Source: Granulosicoccaceae bacterium (GTDB taxonomy: Bacteria; Pseudomonadota; Gammaproteobacteria; Granulosicoccales; Granulosicoccaceae). Taken from it: a stretch of DNA of 6,287 nucleotides. Numbering within the stretch: position 1 is the first letter of the stretch; every line of letters starts with the position of its first letter. Location of the stretch: contig JALZUX010000189.1 in the NCBI GenBank assembly GCA_023301405.1, forward strand, positions 1 through 6,287. The letters are read 5' to 3'. The translations under genes were made by a program, and so were the position numbers. This document shows positions 1-6,186 of this stretch, piece by piece. The notes under the pieces are model-generated. The model did not search any database. It was not told the DNA's origin and saw only the letters and a program-made list of their open reading frames with translations.

Positions 1-341
1 AAATCTCGTATCCGAGGAATTGCAATTGTAATTAAGCGGTCGAGGAACTCATACATGTGATTCCTGCGCAGCGTCACCTTAGCCCCGATAGGCATATCAT
101 CGCGAATTTTGAAGCCCGCTATTGATTTACGCGCCAGCGTCACAACTGGCTTTTGCCCACTGATTTGAGTTAGGTCAGCAGTCGCTTTTTCTACAATCTT
201 CTTATCACCGACCGCTTCCCCAATCCCCATATTCAGGGTGATCTTCTGTAAGCGGGGTATTTCCATCACACTTTTATAACCGAACTCTTTAATCAGCGCC
301 GGTGCGATGGTCTCTTTATATGTTTGTTCCAACCTGGTCAT
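1..341 (-). CDS. rplE: 50S ribosomal protein L5, N-terminal part (gene runs off the left edge)
   Basis: L5 binds 5S rRNA in the 50S central protuberance and contacts the P-site tRNA and the 30S head (bridge B1b). Translating from the ATG at 341 gives [10 protein letters not shown], then 113 codons plus two bases before the window ends, about two thirds of the usual ~179 residues. Family landmarks are in order: [10 protein letters not shown] (34-43), [20 protein letters not shown] (61-80), PIGAKVTLR (84-92) and the [12 protein letters not shown] block (102-113), all in E. coli-like order. The start follows the rplX stop by 17 bases with a GGTGA-type ribosome binding site six bases upstream. 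The gene is open at the window edge with no internal stop, so it is partial rather than broken. It sits in the usual spc order after rplX. Confidence 0.97.
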   Translation of the reverse strand, partial: MTRLEQTYKETIAPALIKEFGYKSVMEIPRLQKITLNMGIGEAVGDKKIVEKATADLTQISGQKPVVTLARKSIAGFKIRDDMPIGAKVTLRRNHMYEFLDRLITIAIPRIRD

Positions 342-358
342 AACATTTCACCCGCCGA

Positions 359-667
359 CTAGACGGTCTCACCATTTGATTTAAAGATGCGTACTTTTTT
401 TCCGTCATCAAGTACTTTAACGCCAACTCTTCCGCCTTTACCCGTTGCCGGGTTAAAAACCATCAGGTTTGACAGATCTATGGGCATTTCTTTGTCGATA
501 ATACCACCGGTAACCCCAGCATTCGGATTGCCCTTCTGGTGCTTCTTAACAACGTTTACGCCGTCAACCACTGCGTGGTCGTTCGCAACTTCGCGCACTG
601 TACCACGCCGGCCCTTGTCTTTTCCTGTTGTGACGATCACATCGTCACCTTTTAATATTTTGCGCAT
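359..667 (-). CDS. rplX: 50S ribosomal protein L24
   Basis: L24 is one of the two assembly-initiator proteins of the 50S subunit, binding the 5' region of 23S rRNA near the exit tunnel. The 102-residue product is close to the E. coli length of 104. The KOW-type SH3 segment covers about residues 5-32, with [18 protein letters not shown]; then come the loop motif VNVVKKHQK (37-45), [16 protein letters not shown] (62-77) and the ending [13 protein letters not shown]. The ATG at 667 gives the expected MRKI start with a GGAT ribosome binding site a few bases upstream. It lies 47 bases after rplN and 17 bases before rplE. The N-terminus is one or two residues shorter than in E. coli, which is ordinary variation. 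Confidence 0.98.
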   Translation of the reverse strand: MRKILKGDDVIVTTGKDKGRRGTVREVANDHAVVDGVNVVKKHQKGNPNAGVTGGIIDKEMPIDLSNLMVFNPATGKGGRVGVKVLDDGKKVRIFKSNGETV

Positions 668-714
668 TGCTTTATCCGCGGTGCTTGCAAGTGAGATCGA
701 GTTATACGACCGTG

Positions 715-1083
715 CTAAAGAACTTCTGGAGCGAGAGAAACGATTTTCATGAACTTCTCGTTCCGCAGTTCGCGGGTCACAGGCCCGAATATTCTAGTTC
801 CAATAGGCTCTAGCTTTGCATTCAGTATCACCGCAGCATTGCCGTCGAACCGAATAGTAGAACCATCGGAGCGTCTGACGCCCTTCCGAGTTCTTACAAC
901 AACCGCGTTGTAAACCTCACCTTTTTTTACCTTACCGCGTGGAATCGCATCTTTGATACTTACCTTGATGACATCGCCAACTCGTGCATAACGACGGCGA
1001 GATCCTCCAAGTACCTTGATGCACTGCACGCTTTTTGCACCGCTATTATCTGCCGCAGCCAAAACCGTTTGCATCTGAATCAT
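715..1083 (-). CDS. rplN: 50S ribosomal protein L14
   Basis: L14 lies on the subunit interface of the 50S, next to L19, forms bridge B8 with 16S rRNA, and is the contact for the silencing factor RsfS. The 122-residue product begins [17 protein letters not shown] and contains [13 protein letters not shown] (21-33), the basic loop [10 protein letters not shown] (47-56), [11 protein letters not shown] (61-71), [12 protein letters not shown] (77-88) and the ending [13 protein letters not shown]...SLAPEVL. This matches E. coli L14 (123 residues) with one residue fewer around 89-91. The ATG at 1083 has AAGG nine bases upstream. It opens the spc block but is only 28 bases after rpsQ, so it is probably transcribed with the S10 block. 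Confidence 0.98.
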   Translation of the reverse strand: MIQMQTVLAAADNSGAKSVQCIKVLGGSRRRYARVGDVIKVSIKDAIPRGKVKKGEVYNAVVVRTRKGVRRSDGSTIRFDGNAAVILNAKLEPIGTRIFGPVTRELRNEKFMKIVSLAPEVL

Positions 1084-1111
1084 TGTTCTATACCTTGCTT
1101 AACACTAAAGC

Positions 1112-1375
1112 CTAAACGGCTTTGGTGATGATCTCGTCCAGAATCCAGGACTTTGATTTTGACAGTGGGCGACAAGCCTTAATTCTAACTACATCACCTA
1201 TGTTCACCGCGTTCGCGTCATCGTGAAACATATACTTTGTAGACCGCGTGATGTACTTACCGTACATCGCATGTTTTACTCTGCGCTCTACTACAACGGT
1301 ACCCGACTTTTCCATTTTGTTACTCACTACCCGACCTGTGACGGTTCGTTGTAGTGGTGTCTTCTCTTCACTCAT
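1112..1375 (-). CDS. rpsQ: 30S ribosomal protein S17
   Basis: S17 is a primary 16S rRNA-binding protein (OB fold) at the 5' domain of the 30S subunit and helps early assembly. The 87-residue product is slightly longer than E. coli S17 (84) because of a few extra N-terminal residues ([11 protein letters not shown]). Diagnostic stretches are [22 protein letters not shown] (14-35), the [15 protein letters not shown] segment (39-53), and [19 protein letters not shown] (59-77). The ATG at 1375 overlaps the rpmC stop in an ATGA, and AGGTGA six bases upstream is a good ribosome binding site, supporting this start and translational coupling to rpmC. It is the last gene of the S10 block. Confidence 0.98.
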   Translation of the reverse strand: MSEEKTPLQRTVTGRVVSNKMEKSGTVVVERRVKHAMYGKYITRSTKYMFHDDANAVNIGDVVRIKACRPLSKSKSWILDEIITKAV

Positions 1376-1578
1376 GACGCATCACCTGAACGCTTCTTTT
1401 CCGTGATAATAGTTTTTACCCGGGCGATATTTTTCCTGGCTACATTAAACAAATGTGGGCGAACCATTTGGCCACTACCCATCGCCATACGAAGATTGAA
1501 TTGTTCTTTTCGTAGAGATACTAATTCTTTCTCAAGATCAGCAATCCCTTTAGCACGAAGATCAGCTGGATTCATCAT
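1372..1578 (-). CDS. rpmC: 50S ribosomal protein L29
   Basis: L29 is a small two-helix protein at the peptide exit site of the 50S, next to L23, in the area where trigger factor and SRP dock. The 68-residue product has the family core [33 protein letters not shown] (5-37) and a second helix [17 protein letters not shown] (47-63). The start is an ATG ATG pair. The first (1578) overlaps the rplP stop in an ATGA and sits seven bases from AAGGA; the second (1575) would be ten bases away, so the first is preferred, though 67 residues from the second is possible. It also shares an ATGA overlap with rpsQ downstream. The sequence ends GDAS, slightly longer than the E. coli protein (63). Confidence 0.97.
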   Translation of the reverse strand: MMNPADLRAKGIADLEKELVSLRKEQFNLRMAMGSGQMVRPHLFNVARKNIARVKTIITEKKRSGDAS

Positions 1579-1988
1579 GCTACCGTCCTTATTACAAAAC
1601 TAGTTTGAATTGGTAATTTGGCCGCCGCACGTGAAAAAGCCTCTCTGGCAATCTCTTCTGACACGCCTTCCATTTCATAAAGCACGCGGCCCGGCTGAAT
1701 CTTTGCGACCCAGTATTCCACGTTACCCTTACCCTTACCCATTCTTACTTCAATAGGTTTTTTAGTTACTGGTGTGTCTGGAAAGATGCGGATCCAAATT
1801 TTCCCACCACGCTTAATATGCCGGGTCATAGCCCGCCGAGCCGACTCAATTTGCCGTGCGGTAATTCGTCCGCGACCTATTGCCTTCAGGCCATACTCAC
1901 CGAAGCTAATTTTGTTGCCAGACTGCGCAAGACCGCGGTTGCGACCCTTGTGCTGTTTCCTGAATTTAGTACGTTTAGGTTGTAACAT
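1575..1988 (-). CDS. rplP: 50S ribosomal protein L16
   Basis: L16 helps form the A-site tRNA-binding region of the 50S and is a late-assembly protein needed for peptidyl-transferase activity. The 137-residue product aligns with E. coli L16 (136) nearly end to end: [39 protein letters not shown] (34-53), [10 protein letters not shown] (62-71), [14 protein letters not shown] (82-95), and [13 protein letters not shown] at the end. There is one extra residue near position 24. Arg82 corresponds to the arginine that is hydroxylated in E. coli L16 (Arg81); whether that happens here is unknown. The ATG at 1988 lies nine bases after the rpsC stop, whose TAGG serves as a short ribosome binding site. 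Its stop overlaps the rpmC start. Confidence 0.98.
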   Translation of the reverse strand: MLQPKRTKFRKQHKGRNRGLAQSGNKISFGEYGLKAIGRGRITARQIESARRAMTRHIKRGGKIWIRIFPDTPVTKKPIEVRMGKGKGNVEYWVAKIQPGRVLYEMEGVSEEIAREAFSRAAAKLPIQTSFVIRTVA

Positions 1989-1997
1989 AATAGGAAC

Positions 1998-2684
1998 CTA
2001 GGCGGAAGCCGCTTGCTTTGAAGATTCACCACCGCGAACCTCCTCAAAATCAAAGATCTCACCCTTGCAGATCCAAACTTTAATACCGATAACACCGTAA
2101 GTTGTGTTTGCCTCGGCAACACCGTAATCAATGTTTGCCCGCAAGGTATGCAATGGAACCTGCCCATCGTGGTACCACTCGCGCCGTGCTATCTCCGCGC
2201 CGTTTAAACGACCAGAGACCGCTATTTTCACACCTCGGGCACCAAGCCTCATGGTATTTGTCAACACACGCTTCATAGCCCGGCGAAACATAACACGTCG
2301 TTCTAATTGCTGCGCTACACCTTCTGCGACCAACTGCGCATCGAGTTCAGGCTTACGTATCTCAGCCACATTGACCTTGACGTTGTTGATATTCATTTTC
2401 AACATCGGTGCTATAAGACGACGTAACTTTTCCACGTCTTCGCCTTTTTTACCGATAACAATCCCTGGACGAGCAGTGTGTACGGTGATAACAACAGCGC
2501 GAGCAGGACGATCTATTTGAATTCGACTAACAGACGCATGAGAAAGCTTCTTTTTTAACAGTTCCCTTACCGCCATATCTTCATTCAGATAGTTGGCGTA
2601 ATCCTGACTGCTGGCGTACCACGTGGAAGTCCAATCAGCTGAAATGCCAAGACGGATACCAATCGGATGTACTTTTTGACCCAT
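1998..2684 (-). CDS. rpsC: 30S ribosomal protein S3
   Basis: S3 forms part of the 30S head and the mRNA entry channel, where it contributes to mRNA unwinding. The 228-residue product starts [15 protein letters not shown] type-2 KH domain covers about residues 39-107, with the GKKG loop at 78-81 inside [17 protein letters not shown]. The C-terminal domain carries the basic helix [12 protein letters not shown] (128-139), [14 protein letters not shown] (157-170), [12 protein letters not shown] (177-188) and [17 protein letters not shown] (194-210). After that the tail is short and rather acidic ([17 protein letters not shown]) and lacks the lysine/arginine-rich end of E. coli S3 (233). The ATG at 2684 is one base after the rplV stop, with GGGGA eight bases upstream inside rplV. 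Confidence 0.98.
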   Translation of the reverse strand: MGQKVHPIGIRLGISADWTSTWYASSQDYANYLNEDMAVRELLKKKLSHASVSRIQIDRPARAVVITVHTARPGIVIGKKGEDVEKLRRLIAPMLKMNINNVKVNVAEIRKPELDAQLVAEGVAQQLERRVMFRRAMKRVLTNTMRLGARGVKIAVSGRLNGAEIARREWYHDGQVPLHTLRANIDYGVAEANTTYGVIGIKVWICKGEIFDFEEVRGGESSKQAASA

Positions 2685-2685
2685 T

Positions 2686-3018
2686 TTATCTGTCCCCTAC
2701 TACAACAGTAATGTGGCTGGAGCGTTTCAATATTCGATTAGCGCGACCTTTTGCTCTTGGCCGTATACGCTTCATTGTTGGCCCTTCATCAACCATGACC
2801 TCAGCTACTTTAAGCTCATCAATGTCAGCACCATCATTGTGCTCGGCGTTGGCCAAAGCGGAGTCCAAAACAGCTTTCACTAAGCTGGCAGCCTTCTTAT
2901 TGCTGAAAGTCAACAACTCGAGGGCCTTCTCGACTTCCATCCCACGTACCTGATCGGCTACGAGACGTACTTTCTGCGCCGATATACGCGCATGCCGTAA
3001 TTTAGCGATGGTCGTCAT
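2686..3018 (-). CDS. rplV: 50S ribosomal protein L22
   Basis: L22 spans the 50S and sends a long beta-hairpin into the nascent-peptide exit tunnel, where it helps form the constriction and the macrolide-binding surroundings. The 110-residue product has exactly the E. coli length. Landmarks are [14 protein letters not shown] (13-26), [25 protein letters not shown] (37-61) and the tunnel hairpin [21 protein letters not shown] (76-96), ending [10 protein letters not shown]. Met82-Lys83-Arg84, whose deletion gives erythromycin resistance in E. coli, are present, so no resistance deletion is visible. The ATG at 3018 directly abuts the rpsS stop (TAGATG), with AAGG eight bases upstream, which suggests translational coupling. 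Confidence 0.98.
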   Translation of the reverse strand: MTTIAKLRHARISAQKVRLVADQVRGMEVEKALELLTFSNKKAASLVKAVLDSALANAEHNDGADIDELKVAEVMVDEGPTMKRIRPRAKGRANRILKRSSHITVVVGDR

Positions 3019-3291
3019 CTACCTAGCCTTCTTGTCAGCAACATGGCCTTTATAGGTCCGTGTCTGCGCAAATTCGCCAAGCTTATGCCCTACCATATTT
3101 TCACTGATCAAAACGGGGACATGTTGTCTTCCGTTATGCACAGCAATGGTTAATGCAACCATTTCCGGGCTAATCATTGAACGACGGGACCAGGTCTTGA
3201 TCGGCTTCTTGCTATTTGAGGCCACTGCTTCATCCACCTTTTTAACAAGATGATGATCAATGAAAGGACCTTTCTTAAGAGAACGTGCCAC
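3019..3291 (-). CDS. rpsS: 30S ribosomal protein S19, GTG start
   Basis: S19 lies in the 30S head, pairs with S13, and reaches the A-site finger and L5 bridges. The 90-residue product begins with the diagnostic [18 protein letters not shown] (2-19), followed by [10 protein letters not shown] (31-40), [21 protein letters not shown] (40-60) and [20 protein letters not shown] (64-83). The start is a GTG, chosen because the next in-frame ATG lies inside the conserved core and the family always keeps the xRSLKKGPF N-terminus. It is 12 bases after the rplB stop; the only upstream purine-rich stretch is a weak AGAGAG. The stop abuts the rplV start. The length is close to E. coli S19 (92). Confidence 0.98.
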   Translation of the reverse strand: MARSLKKGPFIDHHLVKKVDEAVASNSKKPIKTWSRRSMISPEMVALTIAVHNGRQHVPVLISENMVGHKLGEFAQTRTYKGHVADKKAR

Positions 3292-3303
3292 TTAATTAAC
3301 TCT

Positions 3304-4131
3304 CTATTTGCTCTTGCGACGACGGACAATAAGATTGTTCGTACGCTTATTTGAACGTGTTTTGTATCCCTTAGTAGGAACACCCCATGGACTGACCGGA
3401 TGACGACCACCGGAGGTTCGACCCTCACCACCACCATGTGGATGATCAACTGGATTCATCGCCACACCGCGTACGGTTGGTCGGACACCACGCCATCTCG
3501 TAGCTCCTGCCTTGCCTAACTTCCGAAGCGAATGCTCGCCGTTGCTAACTTCCCCTACCGTGGCGCGACAATCGAGCAACACCTTGCGCATTTCACCGGA
3601 CCGAAGCCTTAACGTAGCGTAGGTGCCTTCACGCGCTATGAACTGCACGGAAGTTCCTGCACTCCGTGCGATCTGCGCACCCTTACCTGGCTTGAGTTCT
3701 ATACAATGAACCGTACTACCCACCGGTATGTTTGACAAAGGCAAAGTATTGCCATTTTTGATGGGAGCTTCGCGACCGGAAAGCAACGTATCGCCCGCAG
3801 CAACCTTACTGGCAGCAATTACGTAGGTCCGCTCGCCATCGGCATATTTTAGCAGGGCGATATTAGCTGTTCGATTCGGATCGTACTCAATCCGCTCAAC
3901 TACCGCCGGAATACCATCTTTGTTTCTTTTAAAATCAATTATTCTATAACGCTGCTTGTGGCCACCACCCTTGTGACGGACACTGATCCTGCCAGCAGAG
4001 TTACGACCGCCGGATCTGTTTTTCTTCGCCAACAAAGGCTCGTACGGGCCCCCTTTGTGCAAAGTATTATCAACGACCCGAACCTGGAAGCGTCTTCCGG
4101 GCGAGGTAGGTTTGGTTTTATGCAATGCCAT
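3304..4131 (-). CDS. rplB: 50S ribosomal protein L2
   Basis: L2 is a central 23S rRNA-binding protein needed for subunit association (bridge B7b), tRNA binding and peptidyl transfer. The 275-residue product aligns with E. coli L2 (273) from the start: KPTSPGRR (7-14), [29 protein letters not shown] (41-69), [18 protein letters not shown] (77-94), [20 protein letters not shown] (130-149), ARSAGTSVQ (155-163), [11 protein letters not shown] (174-184) and [17 protein letters not shown] (206-222). The catalytically important histidine is present as His230 in [10 protein letters not shown] (228-237; His229 in mature E. coli numbering). The basic tail [18 protein letters not shown] is typical. The ATG at 4131 lies 17 bases after the rplW stop with AAGG nine bases upstream. 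Confidence 0.99.
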   Translation of the reverse strand: MALHKTKPTSPGRRFQVRVVDNTLHKGGPYEPLLAKKNRSGGRNSAGRISVRHKGGGHKQRYRIIDFKRNKDGIPAVVERIEYDPNRTANIALLKYADGERTYVIAASKVAAGDTLLSGREAPIKNGNTLPLSNIPVGSTVHCIELKPGKGAQIARSAGTSVQFIAREGTYATLRLRSGEMRKVLLDCRATVGEVSNGEHSLRKLGKAGATRWRGVRPTVRGVAMNPVDHPHGGGEGRTSGGRHPVSPWGVPTKGYKTRSNKRTNNLIVRRRKSK

Positions 4132-4148
4132 TATCTTAAACCTTACTC

Positions 4149-4448
4149 TTAGCCTTCAAGGCCCATGTAGTCTATATCCTGACCTTCAGCCAGACGAACT
4201 ATTGCCTTGCGAGTATCAGAACGACGACCTGCTCGAGCACCCTGTCGCTTGACCTTGCCTTTAACATTGGCGATTCGCACAGAAACAACACTGACGCTGA
4301 ATATCTTTTCGACCGCTTTTTTAACTTCTAATTTAGTCGCGTCAGGGACCACCTTAAAAGTATGCTGACCGCTTGTCTCTGCAGCCATCGCTGCCTTTTC
4401 AGATATGTGCGGCGACACCAACACGTTATACATGCGCTCTTCGTTCAC
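4149..4448 (-). CDS. rplW: 50S ribosomal protein L23, GTG start
   Basis: L23 sits at the polypeptide exit and is the docking site for trigger factor and SRP. The 99-residue product (E. coli 100) starts [18 protein letters not shown]; Glu17 in the SEKA motif corresponds to Glu18 of E. coli, the trigger-factor contact. Further landmarks are [20 protein letters not shown] (31-50) and [23 protein letters not shown] (63-85). The start is a GTG that overlaps the rplD stop in a GTGA, with an unusually good ribosome binding site GAGGAG (4457-4462) eight bases upstream. The next ATG (codon 6) would remove the conserved EER segment. Overlap plus a strong site suggests coupled translation with rplD. Confidence 0.98.
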   Translation of the reverse strand: MNEERMYNVLVSPHISEKAAMAAETSGQHTFKVVPDATKLEVKKAVEKIFSVSVVSVRIANVKGKVKRQGARAGRRSDTRKAIVRLAEGQDIDYMGLEG

Positions 4449-5047
4449 GAGAGTCGCTCCTCAATTTGTTTAACCGCAGCAGCAGTCATCACCACGTTTT
4501 TATGCTTAAGCATCAACCAAGGGTTTATGCCTTCAACGTCGGTTGTAGTAATAAGCGGGAAATTACGGCCAGCCAAATGCAGATTATCGTTAATGCCCGA
4601 ATCTATAATGAGCGCATCCTCGACATCCCACCCTTTAAGCACAGCTCGTAAGTCAGACGACTTTGGAGCAGTTACCGGCACGGTATCAACCACAGTAAGA
4701 CGACCGCTTCGAGCCAGTTCCGACATAACAGCGCGCATAGCACCCCGGTACATCTTCTTATTTACCTTCTGACTGTAGTCGCGCTTGGACGAAGCAAACG
4801 TGGTACCACCAGAACGCCAAATAGGGCTACGAATCGTGCCTGCTCTTGCCCGGCCAGTTCCCTTCTGACGCCATGGCTTAGCACCGCCACCACGAACTGC
4901 CGCACGATTTTTTTGAGCACTGTTACCTGATCTGGCACCTGCCAAATACGAGGTAACCACCTGGTGCACTAGAGTCTCGTTGTAAGGGACTCCGAACACA
5001 GCTTCGGAAACCGAAACTGCTGCGCCGCTTTTTGATTGTAATTCCAT
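4445..5047 (-). CDS. rplD: 50S ribosomal protein L4
   Basis: L4 binds domain I of 23S rRNA and pushes an extended loop into the exit tunnel opposite L22; in E. coli it also represses its own S10 operon and binds RNase E. The 200-residue product (E. coli 201) starts MELQSKSGAAVSVSE. The globular N-part (FGVPYNETLVHQVVTSYLAGAR, 18-39) is followed by the tunnel loop (about 44-95) with KPWRQKGTGRARAGTIRSPI (57-76) and KVNKKMYRGAMRAVMSEL (94-111). The C-terminal part ends [17 protein letters not shown]. The ATG at 5047 follows the rplC stop by two bases with only a weak purine-rich stretch upstream, so coupling to rplC is likely. Whether L4 regulates this operon cannot be read from the sequence. 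Confidence 0.98.
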   Translation of the reverse strand: MELQSKSGAAVSVSEAVFGVPYNETLVHQVVTSYLAGARSGNSAQKNRAAVRGGGAKPWRQKGTGRARAGTIRSPIWRSGGTTFASSKRDYSQKVNKKMYRGAMRAVMSELARSGRLTVVDTVPVTAPKSSDLRAVLKGWDVEDALIIDSGINDNLHLAGRNFPLITTTDVEGINPWLMLKHKNVVMTAAAVKQIEERLS

Positions 5048-5049
5048 AT

Positions 5050-5688
5050 CTACTTGCTCTTAACCGACGGCTTGATGAAAACGTCGCCACCAGCAGCCCC
5101 GGGAACGCTACCACTAATCAGCAGCAACTGGCGCTCCGCATCAACACGGACAACCTCAAGGTTTTGTACAGTACGACGTACAGCACCCATGTGCCCGGCC
5201 ATCCGTTTGCCTTTAAAAACACGACCCGGCGTCTGATTCTGACCAATAGAACCAGGCGCTCTGTGTGCAAGCGAGTTGCCGTGTGTGGCGTCTTGCATAC
5301 TAAAATTATGACGCTTCACACCCCCAGCAAAACCCTTACCGATGGTCACGCCCGCCACATCAACCTTCTGACCAACCTCAAAGGCATCAGCCCCAAACTC
5401 TTGACCGACGGCTATGTCTGCCTCAACGTCTTCAGTTCGGAACTCCCACAACCCTCGCCCAGCATCCTGACCAGTCGCCTTAAAGTGACCGATCTCCGCC
5501 TTAGACAGCAAAGAAGCTCTTTTCTCGCCTGCAGTAATCTGCATAGCTGAATACCCGTCACTCTCAACACTTTTGACCATGGTCACGCGATTAGGTGCAA
5601 TCTGCACAACCGTCACGGACACTGAGTCTCCAGCATCATTGAATACGCGAGTCATCCCGGCCTTACGACCGACAACACCCATTGGCAT
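5050..5688 (-). CDS. rplC: 50S ribosomal protein L3
   Basis: L3 starts 50S assembly at the 3' end of 23S rRNA and sends a loop close to the peptidyl-transferase centre. The 212-residue product (E. coli 209) starts [16 protein letters not shown]; conserved blocks are NRVTMVKS (33-40), AGRGLWEFR (76-84), [23 protein letters not shown] (117-139), [27 protein letters not shown] (142-168) and [23 protein letters not shown] (179-201). Gln152 is equivalent to E. coli Gln150, which PrmB methylates. The ATG at 5688 has GGAG seven bases upstream; a second ATG two codons later is a less well-spaced alternative. It follows a 164-base gap with a likely promoter and hairpins and heads the compact rplC-rplE run. 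Confidence 0.98.
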   Translation of the reverse strand: MPMGVVGRKAGMTRVFNDAGDSVSVTVVQIAPNRVTMVKSVESDGYSAMQITAGEKRASLLSKAEIGHFKATGQDAGRGLWEFRTEDVEADIAVGQEFGADAFEVGQKVDVAGVTIGKGFAGGVKRHNFSMQDATHGNSLAHRAPGSIGQNQTPGRVFKGKRMAGHMGAVRRTVQNLEVVRVDAERQLLLISGSVPGAAGGDVFIKPSVKSK

Positions 5689-5695
5689 TTCATAT

Positions 5696-5699
5696 CTCC
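5696..5699 (-). promoter_or_regulatory. Ribosome binding site of rplC
   Basis: GGAG lies seven bases before the ATG at 5688 and thirteen before the second in-frame ATG at 5682, so it decides in favour of the first. It lies eight bases downstream of the base of the stem-loop at 5707-5740, so folding there could affect its accessibility. Confidence 0.75.
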
Positions 5700-5706
5700 A
5701 ATTTAT

Positions 5707-5740
5707 AAACAGTCGCTAGCAGAAGTGACAGCGACCACTT
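5707..5740 (-). promoter_or_regulatory. Stem-loop in the rplC leader
   Basis: On the minus-strand transcript, GGTCGCT (5735-5730 core GTCGCT) pairs with AGCGAC (5717-5712), leaving a 12-base loop (5718-5729). The stem extends outward by three G-U wobbles and two A-U pairs to about 11 pairs, ending at 5740 and 5707. It is not followed by a T-run; instead TTTATAAATT and then the rplC ribosome binding site follow, so it is not a terminator. Its position, between a candidate promoter and the ribosome binding site, would suit a translational operator or an RNA-stabilising 5' structure. No match to a known r-protein leader is claimed. Confidence 0.5.
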
Positions 5741-5768
5741 GGAAGGGAATTCTTAAAGGTAGCCGCCC

Positions 5769-5798
5769 AGTATAGCAGGAGGCTTACGCTCCTGTCAC
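5769..5798 (-). promoter_or_regulatory. Candidate sigma-70 promoter for the rplC operon
   Basis: Reading the minus strand, GTGACA (5798-5793, five of six matches to TTGACA) is followed after 18 bases by TATACT (5774-5769, five of six matches to TATAAT). The -10 is preceded by TGC, forming an extended -10 (TGnTATACT). Transcription would begin near 5760-5762, giving an rplC leader of about 72-74 bases. It lies in the only sizeable non-coding gap of the window, which raises its plausibility. This is prediction from sequence; no start site is known. Confidence 0.6.
5776..5794 (-). repeat. Inverted repeat in the promoter spacer
   Basis: CAGGAG and CTCCTG form perfect 6-base arms around a 7-base centre (5782-5788). 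The repeat lies almost entirely between the candidate -35 and -10 of the rplC promoter. It could be an operator half-site pair, or a small RNA hairpin in transcripts arriving from rpsJ, where the arms resemble Shine-Dalgarno and anti-Shine-Dalgarno sequences. Its role is unknown. Confidence 0.4.
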
Positions 5799-5815
5799 GC
5801 CCGGAAAGCAATTAA

Positions 5816-5851
5816 CCCTGAAAAACTTAGTCAGGGCACTTCAAAAGCCCT
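5816..5851 (-). promoter_or_regulatory. Two mutually exclusive hairpins just after rpsJ
   Basis: On the minus-strand transcript, AGGGC (5851-5847) can pair with GCCCT (5837-5833) across a 9-base loop. The same segment, as CCCTGA (5836-5831), can instead pair with TCAGGG (5821-5816), again with a 9-base loop. The two stems share 5833-5836 and cannot form together. A five-T run (5825-5821) begins seven bases after the first stem, too far for a canonical Rho-independent terminator. The arrangement could be a weak attenuator, a 3' processing/stabilising structure for tuf-rpsJ mRNA, or chance. Confidence 0.35.
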
Positions 5852-5852
5852 T

Positions 5853-6173
5853 CTAACTAAGCTTTATCTGAACATCTACGCCAGCTGCCAAATCCAGTTT
5901 CATCAACGCATCAACTGTTTTGTCAGTAGGATCAACGATATCCATCAATCGCTTGTGTGTTCGAATTTCATACTGATCTCGCGCGTCTTTATTAACGTGT
6001 GGAGAAACCAGAATCGTAAAACGCTCTTTTTTCGTAGGCAAAGGAATAGGTCCAAGCACCCGAGCACCCGTGCGCTTGGCTGTCTCGAGTATTTCCCGTG
6101 CTGACTTGTCGATCAAACGATGATCAAACGCTTTGAGTCTTATACGTATTATTTGTGTAGGAGAGACAGCCAT
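5853..6173 (-). CDS. rpsJ: 30S ribosomal protein S10 (NusE)
   Basis: S10 is a 30S head protein that also acts, with NusB, in transcription antitermination. The product contains [20 protein letters not shown], the [24 protein letters not shown] block, the S10 signature [22 protein letters not shown], and the ending [22 protein letters not shown]. Two adjacent starts exist: GTG at 6176 (107 residues) and ATG at 6173 (106). AAGGA at 6182-6186 is eight bases from the ATG but only five from the GTG, so the ATG is chosen. E. coli S10 is 103 residues; the extra residues are N-terminal (MAVSPTQI). It begins 11 bases after the tuf stop and is followed by a 164-base gap, so it is probably expressed with tuf. 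Confidence 0.97.
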   Translation of the reverse strand: MAVSPTQIIRIRLKAFDHRLIDKSAREILETAKRTGARVLGPIPLPTKKERFTILVSPHVNKDARDQYEIRTHKRLMDIVDPTDKTVDALMKLDLAAGVDVQIKLS

Positions 6174-6181
6174 CACTCTAT

Positions 6182-6186
6182 TCCTT
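6182..6186 (-). promoter_or_regulatory. Ribosome binding site of rpsJ, overlapping the tuf stop
   Basis: AAGGA shares its first two bases with the TAA stop codon of tuf. Its eight-base spacing to the ATG at 6173 favours that start over the GTG at 6176. A ribosome terminating on tuf would cover this site, which suggests coupled translation of tuf and rpsJ. Confidence 0.75.

Noticed and set aside
668..714. Possible promoter in the rplN-rplX gap (TATAAC on the minus strand)
   Set aside because: The -10-like hexamer is good but nothing resembling TTGACA lies 16-18 bases upstream, and the gap is short within a continuous operon.
1728..1745. Telomere-like repeat, three copies of GGGTAA/G on the minus strand
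   Set aside because: It encodes the invariant MGKGKGN motif of L16, so the repeat follows from the protein sequence.
1886..2167. Minus-strand open frames overlapping rpsC/rplP (1886-2167) and rplB/rpsS (3174-3449)
   Set aside because: They lie in alternate frames of S3/L16 and L2/S19, show low-complexity translations with no family signature, and have no ribosome binding site or gap of their own.
5032..5550. A 172-codon open frame on the plus strand opposite rplC
   Set aside because: It is antisense to the well-conserved L3 gene, has no recognisable domain, and is the kind of shadow frame produced by the codon pattern of the real gene. The other plus-strand open frames in the window are rejected for the same reason.
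5703..5738. Short leader-peptide frame in the rplC leader (GTG followed by about 11 codons to a TAA)
   Set aside because: No ribosome binding site precedes the GTG, the frame has no notable codon run, and it overlaps the stem-loop. The frame from the ATG at 5694 is also rejected because it is only two bases from the GGAG.
5821..5851. Rho-independent terminator after rpsJ
   Set aside because: The stem is only five pairs and the T-run starts seven bases later; the second hairpin has no T-run after it. Listed only as possible alternative hairpins.
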